Part shown: piece after piece, positions 22,824 to 30,442 of the stretch
Numbering within the stretch: the stretch's first letter is position 1
How the letters are laid out: every line of letters begins with the position of its first letter
Assembly (NCBI GenBank): GCA_007713455.1
Contig: VMRT01000016.1
Span: 175,380 to 239,379, forward strand
DNA: 64,000 nucleotides
Direction of reading: 5' to 3'
Origin: Pseudomonas sp.
Lineage (GTDB): Bacteria; Pseudomonadota; Gammaproteobacteria; Pseudomonadales; Pseudomonadaceae
Notes under the pieces: model-generated
Databases searched by the model: none
What the model was told of the DNA's origin: nothing
What the model saw: only the letters and a program-made list of their open reading frames with translations
Made by a program: the position numbers and the translations under genes

Positions 22824-23663
22824 ATGTCGCTGAGCAAAGAAGCCATCCAACACATCGAGTCCCAGGCCGTGATCGCGGCAGCCAAGCCGATCACCATTGC
22901 GGACGGCACCACCGTAGCGGTACTGCCAGAGGGCATTCGTCTGCAGCCGCTGGAAGCATTCCAGCCGATGCGCGACCGCTTCCGCGGAACCATGGCTACC
23001 CACTCCCTGCAGGACTTCATCAAGTACACCGAGAGCCATGACGTGGTGGATGACAACTCACCGGCCAAGGCGCTCGGCTTCATCGACCAGGACGCCATGC
23101 GCGCCACCGTCATCTTCAACCTGGGCGAACCCGGCGCCGCCGGCCACGGCGATGACGTAGCCGTGCTCACCCTCAAGCCCACCGCCGCCTACTCCGCCCT
23201 CCAGAGCGTGATCGGCAGGACGCTCAGCCAGAAGGAACTCGCCGAATGGCTGGAGGACTGGCTGCCCAACCTCGAGGCGCAAGACGGCGAGACGACCCTG
23301 CAGATGCTGCAGGCCATCAACGCCGTGCGCCGCATGGTCATCAAGGCCACCAGCCAGCGCGACAGCAACGTCGGCGACTTCTCCGCCAGCCGTTCGGCCA
23401 TGGACGAGATCGAGGCCAAGAGCCAGGACACCCTGCCCTCCGCCTTCATCTTCACCACCGTGCCGTTCGAAGGGCTGGACGTGGCAGATATCAAGCTGCG
23501 CCTGTCCGTCATCACCGGCCGCGACGAGCCACTCCTGAAACTCCGGTGGGTCGGGGAGGAAGCCCAGCGCGAAGCCTTCGCCCAGGAATTCAAGGACGTG
23601 CTCGAGCAGGAAGTAGGCGGTCTGGTGCCGCTCACCATCGGCACCTTCTCCCTCGGTAAATAA
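22824..23663 (+). CDS. DUF2303 family phage protein
   Basis: 279 residues. Recognisable DUF2303 segments are PITIADGTTVAVLPEGIRLQ, HSLQDFIKYTESHD, RATVIFNLGEPGAAGHGDDV, AVLTLKPTAAYSALQSVIGR and the C-terminal FKDVLEQEVGGLVPLTIGTF. The family is widespread in siphovirus early regions, often near recombination genes, but its biochemical role is not established as far as I know. AAGGATG lies before the start. Confidence 0.85.
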   Translation: MSLSKEAIQHIESQAVIAAAKPITIADGTTVAVLPEGIRLQPLEAFQPMRDRFRGTMATHSLQDFIKYTESHDVVDDNSPAKALGFIDQDAMRATVIFNLGEPGAAGHGDDVAVLTLKPTAAYSALQSVIGRTLSQKELAEWLEDWLPNLEAQDGETTLQMLQAINAVRRMVIKATSQRDSNVGDFSASRSAMDEIEAKSQDTLPSAFIFTTVPFEGLDVADIKLRLSVITGRDEPLLKLRWVGEEAQREAFAQEFKDVLEQEVGGLVPLTIGTFSLGK

Positions 23664-23716
23664 CCACCACCACCCGCCGGCCTCACCAGCCGGCGGGCTC
23701 AAACGGGACACAGCAC

Positions 23717-24202
23717 ATGAACTTCACCACCATTCAGATTATCGCCTTCATCGGCGCAGTCGCCGGCATGGCCATCGTGTTCGGCCTCGGCTTCTATGAG
23801 GGCCTGCGCAAGGGCAAGCGCGAGGCCTTCGACATCGGCTACCAGCGCGGCCTGCACGCCCACCGCTATGAACTCACGCAGGCCCGCCGCGAGGTGGCCG
23901 AAGCCAAGCACAGCCTCACCATCAGCCGGCTCAACGCCGCCCAGGCACTCGAAGCCACTACCGTTGAGCTGGACGATTGCCGCGCCAAGCTCGCCAACCT
24001 GCAAACCCGCGTCATCACCGAAGACGACGCCAACCAGCTCGTGGCCATGGCCGACAAACTCAGCCTGGCCGCCAACACCTTCGCCGGCCTCGGCTCGCAC
24101 GACCAGGCACAAACCTGCCGCCGCCTCTCCGAGCGGGCCCGCGCCCTGTTCGACCGCTACTGGCAAACCCTGCCGGTGATGGAAGTGGAGGTGCTGGCAT
24201 GA
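23717..24202 (+). CDS. Hypothetical membrane-anchored coiled-coil protein
   Basis: 161 residues: an N-terminal membrane helix (IQIIAFIGAVAGMAIVFGLG), a basic stretch (YEGLRKGKREAFDIGYQRGL) and a long coiled coil to about residue 115. It may be an i-spanin-like or scaffolding protein, but it is encoded in the early operon, which argues against a lysis role. It ends overlapping the exonuclease start (ATGA). The leader contains GGACACAGCAC directly before the ATG. Confidence 0.55.
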   Translation: MNFTTIQIIAFIGAVAGMAIVFGLGFYEGLRKGKREAFDIGYQRGLHAHRYELTQARREVAEAKHSLTISRLNAAQALEATTVELDDCRAKLANLQTRVITEDDANQLVAMADKLSLAANTFAGLGSHDQAQTCRRLSERARALFDRYWQTLPVMEVEVLA

Positions 24203-24885
24203 TCAACGCAACCCACTACGTACTTGACCTGGAAACAATGGGCAAAGGCCCTCGCGCCGCCATCGCGGCCATAGGCTGCGTTCGTATCGAACAAGGCGTT
24301 ATCACAGAGTCACTCTATCGTCGGGTATGCCTGGAGTCTTCTCTCCAAGTCGGACTCGTGATGGACGCCAGCACTGTGAAGTGGTGGCTGAAACAAGACG
24401 CCGCCGCCCGCGCCGAAGTCGATGGAAGCCAGCCCTCCGTGCTGCTCCCCGTCGCTCTGGCAGCGCTGGAGGAATTCATCACGGAAGACAAAGCACTGGT
24501 CTGGGGAAACGGCAGCAGCTTCGACAACGTCATCGTGCGTAGCGCCCTCGATGCCTGCGGCATAGGCAATCTATGGCACTTCTGGAACGATCGCGACCTC
24601 CGCACCCTGCTCGCTCTGTATCCGGAAGCCAAGCAGGTGCCATTCGAAGGCACCAAACATCACGCCTTAGACGACGCACTGCACGAGGCAAAGCAGCTCC
24701 TTGCCGCTCTCCGCCTCAGCTGCCCAGCGAGTCGCGCCCTTCCCGTTGAACAGATCATGTCGCAAGCGCAGGTCTACGCCAGCGCCTGCGCGATTGCCGG
24801 CACGGCATTCGACAAAGGGGACGGCATGGACACTGCTGCGCTGGAAAAACGAGCCCTGCGCCGGATGCTGGAGGAACTTGCATGA
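24199..24885 (+). CDS. 3'-5' exonuclease (DnaQ/RNase H fold)
   Basis: 228 residues. Exo I HYVLDLETMGKGPRAAIAAI supplies the DxE pair, exo II WGNGSSFDNVIVRSALDACG supplies an aspartate, and exo III HHALDDALHEAKQLL supplies HxxxD. It belongs to the DEDDh-type group close to phage exonuclease VIII/Rv2179c-like enzymes. It probably trims single-stranded DNA or RNA during replication or degrades host nucleic acid. It is coupled to its neighbours by four-base overlaps. Confidence 0.85.
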   Translation: MINATHYVLDLETMGKGPRAAIAAIGCVRIEQGVITESLYRRVCLESSLQVGLVMDASTVKWWLKQDAAARAEVDGSQPSVLLPVALAALEEFITEDKALVWGNGSSFDNVIVRSALDACGIGNLWHFWNDRDLRTLLALYPEAKQVPFEGTKHHALDDALHEAKQLLAALRLSCPASRALPVEQIMSQAQVYASACAIAGTAFDKGDGMDTAALEKRALRRMLEELA

Positions 24886-25511
24886 CCTGGATACTCACCC
24901 GCTCCGGCCGCCGCTTTGACCTGCTCGCACCCAAGGCCGACCAGGTCCGCACGCTGGACATCGCCCACGCCCTGTCGCAGCTATGCCGCTTCAACGGCCA
25001 CACCAGCCGGCACTACTCGGTCGCGCAGCACAGCCTGCTGGTCGCCAGCATCGTCCCGGCCGAGCACCAACTCGCCGCCCTGCTCCACGACGCCACCGAG
25101 GCCTACGTCGGCGACATGGTGCGCCCGCTCAAGCTCGGCATGCGCGAGTTCTACGAAGGGCAGAGTCTGGTTTCGCTGTACGACGAGGTCGAGCGCAAGG
25201 TCTGGCTGGCCATCTGCGAACACTTCCACCTCGAACCGGAACTGCCCGCCTGCGTGCACGAGGCGGACATGATCGCCCTGGCCACTGAGCGCGCCCAGCT
25301 GATGCCGGACCACGCCGCCGAATGGGAATGCCTCGCCGGCGTCACGCCGCTCAACAAACCGCTGGAGAACTGGACCCCCTCCCGGGCATTCCTGCACTAC
25401 CACAACCGCCTGCTCGAGCTGATGCAGTCCACCCACCGCGCCCGCGCTCGCTCCACCTGGGAGCGCGTCGACGCCGAACACACCGGCGCCCCGGCGCCGC
25501 ACTGCATGTGA
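24882..25511 (+). CDS. HD-domain phosphohydrolase
   Basis: 209 residues. The YfbR-type HD signature is complete: CRFNGHTSRHYSVAQHSLLV (first His), then AALLHDATEAYVGDM (HD pair) and CVHEADMIALATE (distal Asp). Relatives dephosphorylate deoxynucleotides. In a phage early operon this could adjust the dNTP pool. It follows the exonuclease by a four-base overlap. Confidence 0.85.
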   Translation: MTWILTRSGRRFDLLAPKADQVRTLDIAHALSQLCRFNGHTSRHYSVAQHSLLVASIVPAEHQLAALLHDATEAYVGDMVRPLKLGMREFYEGQSLVSLYDEVERKVWLAICEHFHLEPELPACVHEADMIALATERAQLMPDHAAEWECLAGVTPLNKPLENWTPSRAFLHYHNRLLELMQSTHRARARSTWERVDAEHTGAPAPHCM

Positions 25512-25521
25512 GGGAATCGTT

Positions 25522-25899
25522 ATGAGCGAACACATCAGCGTCCCGAAGCATGAACTTGAACGCATCATCAACGTACTGCGCTATGGGGCACACCCGCACC
25601 CGTCTCCTCACGCGGATTACCTGGCCACGCTGCTCAAACAACCTGCCCAGGCACCGGACGAGCTAGAGCAATGCGACACGAAGCGCCTCAACTTCATGTT
25701 GCAAGGGCACCGGAAGGTCATCGTAGAGCGCCTGCCGCACGACAACCTTGCCATCTATGTCGTGGCAGGCTTCATGGGTGACAGACGGTACCCGGCCGTC
25801 CGGTATTCAGGCGACTGGGAGCAAGGCTCTGCGGTGGATCTAGAGATCAAGCGCGAAGCGATCGACGCCGCGCTGACCGGTGAAGGGGGTGCTGTATGA
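25522..25899 (+). CDS. Hypothetical phage protein before the cytosine methyltransferase
   Basis: 125 residues (MSEHISVPKHELERIINVLR...GEGGAV). No known motif; it is alpha/beta in appearance. It overlaps the methyltransferase start by four bases, so the two are translationally coupled and could act together. Its base composition resembles the neighbours. Confidence 0.55.
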   Translation: MSEHISVPKHELERIINVLRYGAHPHPSPHADYLATLLKQPAQAPDELEQCDTKRLNFMLQGHRKVIVERLPHDNLAIYVVAGFMGDRRYPAVRYSGDWEQGSAVDLEIKREAIDAALTGEGGAV

Positions 25900-27488
25900 A
25901 CAACATCTTCCGCCTCCACCCACAGCCCGCGTTCAACTTCAACGGCCTGGTGATCGACAACTTCGCCGGCGGCGGTGGCGCCTCCACGGGCATCGAGCTG
26001 GGCCTTGGCCGCCCCGTCGACATCGCCATCAACCACGACCCCGAAGCCGTGGCCATGCACGACATCAACCACCCCCACACCAAGCACTTCTGCGAATCGG
26101 TCTGGGAGGTCGACCCGCGCGTTGTCGTCGACGGTCGCCCGGTCGATCTGTGCTGGTTCAGCCCGGACTGCAAACACTTCAGCAAGGCCAAGGGCGGCGC
26201 CCCGGTGAAGAAGGAGATTCGTGGCCTCGCCTGGGTGGCCATCCGCTACGCCGCCACGGTCAAGCCGAAGGTCATCATGCTGGAGAACGTTGAGGAGTTC
26301 GTGACGTGGGGGCCGCTGGCCACCGACGGCCGCCCCTGCCCGAAGAACAAGGGCCGCACATTCTCCAGCTTCGTCAACGCACTTCGCCGCCTCGGCTACC
26401 AGGTGGATTGGCGCGAACTGCGCGCCTGCGACTACGGCGCGCCGACCATCCGCAAGCGCCTGTTCCTCATCGCGCGTTGCGACGGCCAGCCGATCGTGTG
26501 GCCCGAGCCCACCCACGGCGACCCGGCGAGCGAAGCGGTCAAGGCCAAGCGCTTGAAGCCATGGCGCACCGCCGCAGAGATCATCGATTGGTCACTGCCC
26601 TGCCCGTCGATCTTCACCCGCAAGAAGCCACTCGCCGAGAACACCCTGCGCCGCATCGCACGGGGCATTCAGCGCTATGTGATTGAGTCGAACCAGCCCT
26701 ATGTTGTTCAGGGCATGGCGCCCTTCATCACCGAGCACGCCAACGGCAGCACCCAGCGCAACATGCCAGCCGACGTACCGCTGCGCACCATCTGCGCCCA
26801 AGTAAAAGGCGGGCACTTCGCTCTGGTAGCACCAGTGATCACCAAGTTCCGGTCGAATGATCGCGGGTCATCGGTCGAAGCACCGCTGGCAACTGTCACC
26901 GCGAACAGCTTCATCAAGAAGCCGGGCGGCGCCGCGCCGATCGGCCTCGTCGCCGCCTTCCTCGCCAAACACTACGGCGGCAACTACACCGGCCCGGGCA
27001 GCAGCCTGGAATGCCCGCTGCCCACCGCGACCACCGTCGACCACAACGCACTGGTGACCAGCCACCTGGTTAAGCTACGCAACAACTGCATCGGCCAGGA
27101 CCTGCGCGAGCCAATCCACACACTCACCACCGGCGGCCACATGGGCGAAGTGCGCGCCTTCCTGCTCAAGTACTACGGCACTGGGGACGGCCAGCCCCTA
27201 CAGGAACCGCTGCACACCGTCACCACCAAGGACCGCCACGCACTGGTGATGATCAAGGGCGAGCCCTACCAGATCGTCGACATCGGCATGCGCATGCTCG
27301 AGCCGCACGAACTGTTCGCCGCTCAGGGCTTCCCCGCCGACTACATCCACGACCGCACCGCCGGCGGCAAGAAGCTCAGCAAGGCCGCTCAGGTGCGTAT
27401 GTGCGGCAACAGCGTCTGCCCACCGGTAGCCGCCGCCCTCGTCCGCGCCAACCTCAGCGCCCAGCAGCTCGGGGAGGATGCAGCATGA
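25896..27488 (+). CDS. DNA (cytosine-5) methyltransferase
   Basis: 530 residues. Motif I is VIDNFAGGGGASTGIELGLG; motif IV with the catalytic cysteine is LCWFSPDCKHFSKAKGG (PDC in place of the usual PPC); motif VI is VIMLENVEEFVTWGP; motif VIII is VDWRELRACDYGAPTIRKR; motif X is QVRMCGNSVCPPVAAALV. The target-recognition region lies at about residues 270-430 and is repetitive (three ...L.TVT... units). No restriction enzyme is adjacent, so it is an orphan phage methylase, probably protecting phage DNA. Confidence 0.9.
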   Translation: MNNIFRLHPQPAFNFNGLVIDNFAGGGGASTGIELGLGRPVDIAINHDPEAVAMHDINHPHTKHFCESVWEVDPRVVVDGRPVDLCWFSPDCKHFSKAKGGAPVKKEIRGLAWVAIRYAATVKPKVIMLENVEEFVTWGPLATDGRPCPKNKGRTFSSFVNALRRLGYQVDWRELRACDYGAPTIRKRLFLIARCDGQPIVWPEPTHGDPASEAVKAKRLKPWRTAAEIIDWSLPCPSIFTRKKPLAENTLRRIARGIQRYVIESNQPYVVQGMAPFITEHANGSTQRNMPADVPLRTICAQVKGGHFALVAPVITKFRSNDRGSSVEAPLATVTANSFIKKPGGAAPIGLVAAFLAKHYGGNYTGPGSSLECPLPTATTVDHNALVTSHLVKLRNNCIGQDLREPIHTLTTGGHMGEVRAFLLKYYGTGDGQPLQEPLHTVTTKDRHALVMIKGEPYQIVDIGMRMLEPHELFAAQGFPADYIHDRTAGGKKLSKAAQVRMCGNSVCPPVAAALVRANLSAQQLGEDAA

Positions 27489-28306
27489 GTCCGACCCGCC
27501 CGATCATCCGCTACCACGGCGGAAAGTGGATGCTTGCGCCGTGGATACTTGCGCACCTGCCCCCGCATCGAATCTACGTTGAACCGTTTGGAGGTGCCGC
27601 ATCAGTCCTGCTCCGTAAGCAACGCAGCTTCGCAGAGGTATACAACGACCTTGACGGCGAACTGGTGAACCTGTTCCGGGTAGCCAGGGATCGGGGCCCC
27701 GAGCTAGTCGAGGCCCTACGGTTAACGCCCTTTGCGAGAGAGGAATTCCAGCTGTCCTATGAGGTTGCCGAAGGTCCGGTTGAACAAGCAAGACGTACGG
27801 TGGTTCGAGCTTTCATGGGTTTTGGGAGTAATGCTCATAACCGAGTGACCGGATTCAGAAGCAACAGCCATCGCTCAGGCACCACTCCCGCTGGAGACTG
27901 GCGAAACTATCCGGACGCGCTTGGATTTATCTGCGAAAGGCTGCAAGGCGTCGTATTGGAAAACAGACCTGCTATCGAGGTCATGCAAACACACGACACG
28001 CCAAGAACGGTCCATTTTGTTGATCCGCCGTACGTGCCAAGCACCCGTGACAAGGGCTCAGATTATCGCCACGAGATGGATGAGGATGACCATATCCGTT
28101 TAGCTGAGGCCCTACGCTCTCTTTCAGGTGCGGTTGTATTGAGCGGTTACCGAAGCGATCTCTACGACGACTTGTTCAGTACATGGAAGCGGGTCGATAG
28201 AGCAGCTCTTGCAGATGGGGCTGCAAAACGAGTTGAGAGCCTTTGGCTGAACACGGGCGCTTCAGCAGCATTGGCGCAGCCCTCATTGCTGGAGGCGATC
28301 GCATGA
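27485..28306 (+). CDS. Dam-like (D12 class) DNA adenine methyltransferase
   Basis: 273 residues. Motif X/I: IIRYHGGKWMLAPWILAHLP ... VEPFGGAASVLL; catalytic motif IV: DPPY in VHFVDPPYVPSTRD; also VVLSGYRSDLYDDLF. It transfers a methyl group to adenine N6; the recognised site cannot be told from sequence. Third codon positions look richer in A and T than in the neighbours, suggesting separate acquisition. It overlaps the cytosine methylase by four bases, forming a two-enzyme modification cassette. Confidence 0.88.
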   Translation: MSPTRPIIRYHGGKWMLAPWILAHLPPHRIYVEPFGGAASVLLRKQRSFAEVYNDLDGELVNLFRVARDRGPELVEALRLTPFAREEFQLSYEVAEGPVEQARRTVVRAFMGFGSNAHNRVTGFRSNSHRSGTTPAGDWRNYPDALGFICERLQGVVLENRPAIEVMQTHDTPRTVHFVDPPYVPSTRDKGSDYRHEMDEDDHIRLAEALRSLSGAVVLSGYRSDLYDDLFSTWKRVDRAALADGAAKRVESLWLNTGASAALAQPSLLEAIA

Positions 28307-28614
28307 CCTACTCCATCTTCTACACCACCGAAATGCCCAACGACATCGCCCAGGTCAGCGGTCGCCTGCCACGCAAGCCGCAGCGCTGGACGATGGAATG
28401 GCTGGTCAAGACGCCGGACGGCAAGACCCACGTCGACAACTCCCGCACCATCCAACGCGCCACCTATGAGGAAGTGAACGCGATCATGGGCGCCATCATC
28501 GACGACATCAAAGCCGAGATCGGCGAGCTGGCCACGTTCATCAGCTATCGCCTGACCTGCCACGGCGGCACCAAGAAGCATCGCAAGGGAGGGAAACGCC
28601 GTGGTCGCGCTTGA
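28303..28614 (+). CDS. Hypothetical phage protein
   Basis: 103 residues (MTYSIFYTTEMPNDIAQVSG...), ending in a strongly basic tail (GGTKKHRKGGKRRGRA). It overlaps the adenine methylase stop by four bases and the excisionase-like gene by 14. No domain was recognised; the basic tail suggests nucleic-acid binding. Confidence 0.5.
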   Translation: MTYSIFYTTEMPNDIAQVSGRLPRKPQRWTMEWLVKTPDGKTHVDNSRTIQRATYEEVNAIMGAIIDDIKAEIGELATFISYRLTCHGGTKKHRKGGKRRGRA

Positions 28615-28801
28615 GGGTTACCTGCGCGAGGAGCAGGTGCTGGAGGTTACAACCCTGTCCCACGCCACGCTCTGGCGCGAGATCAAGGCCGGTCGCTTCC
28701 CGAAACAGGTCCGGCTTTCGCCGGGCCGGGTTGGTTGGCGAGCATCAGATCTGCGCCTCTGGCTGGAGGACCCAGAAGCGTGGAGCAAACAGGCAGCGTG
28801 A
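28601..28801 (+). CDS. AlpA-type excisionase/regulator (GTG start)
   Basis: 66 residues: LREEQVLEVTTLSHATLWRE, IKAGRFPKQVRLSPGRVGWR, ASDLRLWLEDPEAW, the AlpA/MerR-like winged helix. AGGGAGGG lies just before the GTG at 28601, which supports this start. It is the last gene before the convergent integrase and probably serves as recombination directionality factor for prophage excision. Confidence 0.8.
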   Translation: MVALEGYLREEQVLEVTTLSHATLWREIKAGRFPKQVRLSPGRVGWRASDLRLWLEDPEAWSKQAA

Positions 28802-28804
28802 CGG

Positions 28805-30004
28805 CTACGGCTTCACGCCAGCCACATCTACAAGCCAGGCAGCCCAATCCTCGAGGCCCTGGCTTTTTTCTTTCAGGTAGTCGTACCGGTCATAGTGCTT
28901 CGACGACACATCGCTGAACGCATGCCCCTGGATGCGATCGCGCAGTTCCTTGCTGATCCCCGCCACACCCATCAGCGTTTTGCAGGTTCGCCTCAGGTCA
29001 CGCAGCGTGAATGGCGTCTTGAACGTGTCCGGGTGCCGCGCGCATAGCTTCGTCACCGCCCGCGACACGGACTGCACGTTGATCGAGTTGTTCTTATACC
29101 GGCCCATGAACGGAAACGCCTCTTCGCCGGAGATCGGTTTCAGCCGCTCCAGGCAGGCGCGGCTCAGGCCGTTGAACGGCACCACGTGAATCTCCCGCTC
29201 GCCTTCTACACCCTTCTTGCTGCGGATCATGTAGTAGTCGTCGCGGTACATGGTGCGGTCTGACGCCACCACCTGCTCCGGCCGCTGCCCACCGCTGGCG
29301 ATCAGGAACTTGATCAGCTCCGCGGTGACCAGGCTCAGCTCCTCTGGCAGCAGGTTCCACAGCGCCGCCAGCTCTTCCTTGCTCAGCACCCGCTGGCCGG
29401 GGCGCTCCCAATCGCCCTGCACGGGGATGCTCGCCACCGGGTTATAGGTCAACCCGAACCGAACTTTCGACTTGAGGTAGTCCCGCGGGTTGTATTCCTG
29501 GTTCAGCCCGTGCTGGAACGCCGCATGCAGCTGCGACCGCACCCGGTTGCAATAGGTGGTCACCTTCGCCTTGATCATCGCGGAGATAATGTCGCGGATA
29601 TCCCCGGGCTCGATGGCGCTGGCCAGCTTCTTCACCAGGTGCGGGAACGGCTCGGAGACATAGTGCTTGAGCGACCATTCCACGTTGCCGGCCGACGCCG
29701 CGCCTTCGGCTTTCAGCTTGGCCACATACGAATCGAGCAGGTTCTGCAGCGTGCCCTCCGCTTCACTCTGCGGCGACGCACCTTTGCACTTGTCCCGCGC
29801 AACGGTGAGCGACATCGTTGGCCACACGCCGAGCTTGCGTTGCTTTTTCTTGCCGGCCACGAACCACTGGTAGTAGAACTCCTTCGTGCCGTTGGCGCGA
29901 ACCTTCAGCAGCAGCACCCCTTCCCCACGCGCACCGCGCCCATCGGACATGACGTAGTCGCGATCTTCTGGCTTGAGCGAACGGATCTGCTTTTCGGTTA
30001 GCAT
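28805..30004 (-). CDS. int: Prophage tyrosine integrase
   Basis: 399 residues from the ATG at 30004. There is an N-terminal DUF4102-like arm-binding domain (TEKQIRSLKPEDRDYVMSDG), a core-binding domain and a catalytic domain with the arginine region FLIASGGQRPEQVVAS, the DLRRTCKTLMGVAG (arginine) region, the GHAFSDVSSKHY region and a nearby tyrosine nucleophile (HYDRYDYLKEK). It integrates the phage into the tRNA-Gly site 155 bp away. Stop codons of this gene and the excisionase-like gene are three bases apart. Confidence 0.9.
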   Translation of the reverse strand: MLTEKQIRSLKPEDRDYVMSDGRGARGEGVLLLKVRANGTKEFYYQWFVAGKKKQRKLGVWPTMSLTVARDKCKGASPQSEAEGTLQNLLDSYVAKLKAEGAASAGNVEWSLKHYVSEPFPHLVKKLASAIEPGDIRDIISAMIKAKVTTYCNRVRSQLHAAFQHGLNQEYNPRDYLKSKVRFGLTYNPVASIPVQGDWERPGQRVLSKEELAALWNLLPEELSLVTAELIKFLIASGGQRPEQVVASDRTMYRDDYYMIRSKKGVEGEREIHVVPFNGLSRACLERLKPISGEEAFPFMGRYKNNSINVQSVSRAVTKLCARHPDTFKTPFTLRDLRRTCKTLMGVAGISKELRDRIQGHAFSDVSSKHYDRYDYLKEKSQGLEDWAAWLVDVAGVKP

Positions 30005-30158
30005 GCGTGACAGTTTCCGGTGACAGTTGTCCCGAACTAACACGAAATTCGGCGGGACGAATTGATACTGAGCCGGAAGCCCCAGCCCATACAGGACGGG
30101 GATTGTAGCGCCTTTACGATACCTCGCGTTATACCCTGATATTTGGCCCGTTATAGAT
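30005..30158. other. Prophage integrase leader and attP arm region
   Basis: 154 bp between the integrase start and the tRNA remnant. It contains an inverted GTCCCG...CGGGAC repeat and an A/T-rich tract near the junction. It should carry integrase arm sites and the integrase promoter, but none can be fixed by eye. Confidence 0.4.
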
Positions 30159-30202
30159 TCCCAAGCTCATGACGAGGGTTCGATTCCCTTCGCCCGCTCC
30201 AC
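30159..30202 (+). other. 3' part of tRNA-Gly(CCC): shared attachment site of prophage and ICE
   Basis: The sequence runs from the anticodon loop (TTCCCAA) through the T arm (GAGGG-TTCGATT-CCCTT) and acceptor (CGCCCGC) to TCCA. The D arm and 5' acceptor strand are absent, so this is a remnant, not a functional gene. The complete tRNA should be on the far (left) side of the prophage. It lies between the two integrases, at the right end of the prophage and 240 bp from the ICE integrase start, as in ICEclc-type elements that use tRNA-Gly. Confidence 0.8.
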
Positions 30203-30442
30203 TTCGACTTTCCAGGGACTTCCACCGGAGTCCATAGAACGTCGTAAGTCATTGTCAGGATTGATGATTTTCACCCAACCTCGATCCACTGACATCCAGC
30301 GAAATCCACTCCCAGCCGCATCGAAACGGTACGTTGAGTGGTACATTGGCAATGCGGAGGTTCCCAAAACCGTATTGTTGCTGGAGGAGCAGACGTTCCG
30401 TCGGGAACATGGCATCCAACTCGCTTCGCAGGAGTTGGGCTC
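30203..30442 (+). other. ICE left-end region and integrase leader
   Basis: 240 bp between the attachment site and intB13-like start, without a gene. It should hold the integrase promoter and, in the circular form, the outward promoter seen in ICEclc. A GGAG lies 8 bases before the integrase ATG. Confidence 0.4.

Noticed and set aside
30159..30202. Functional tRNA-Gly gene
   Set aside because: Only the 3' part from the anticodon loop is present; no D arm or 5' acceptor strand precedes it.
30338..30442. N-terminal extension of the ICE integrase
   Set aside because: The upstream ATG has no ribosome site and the added residues do not match the DUF4102 start. The ATG at 30443 has GGAG eight bases before it and opens the family domain directly.
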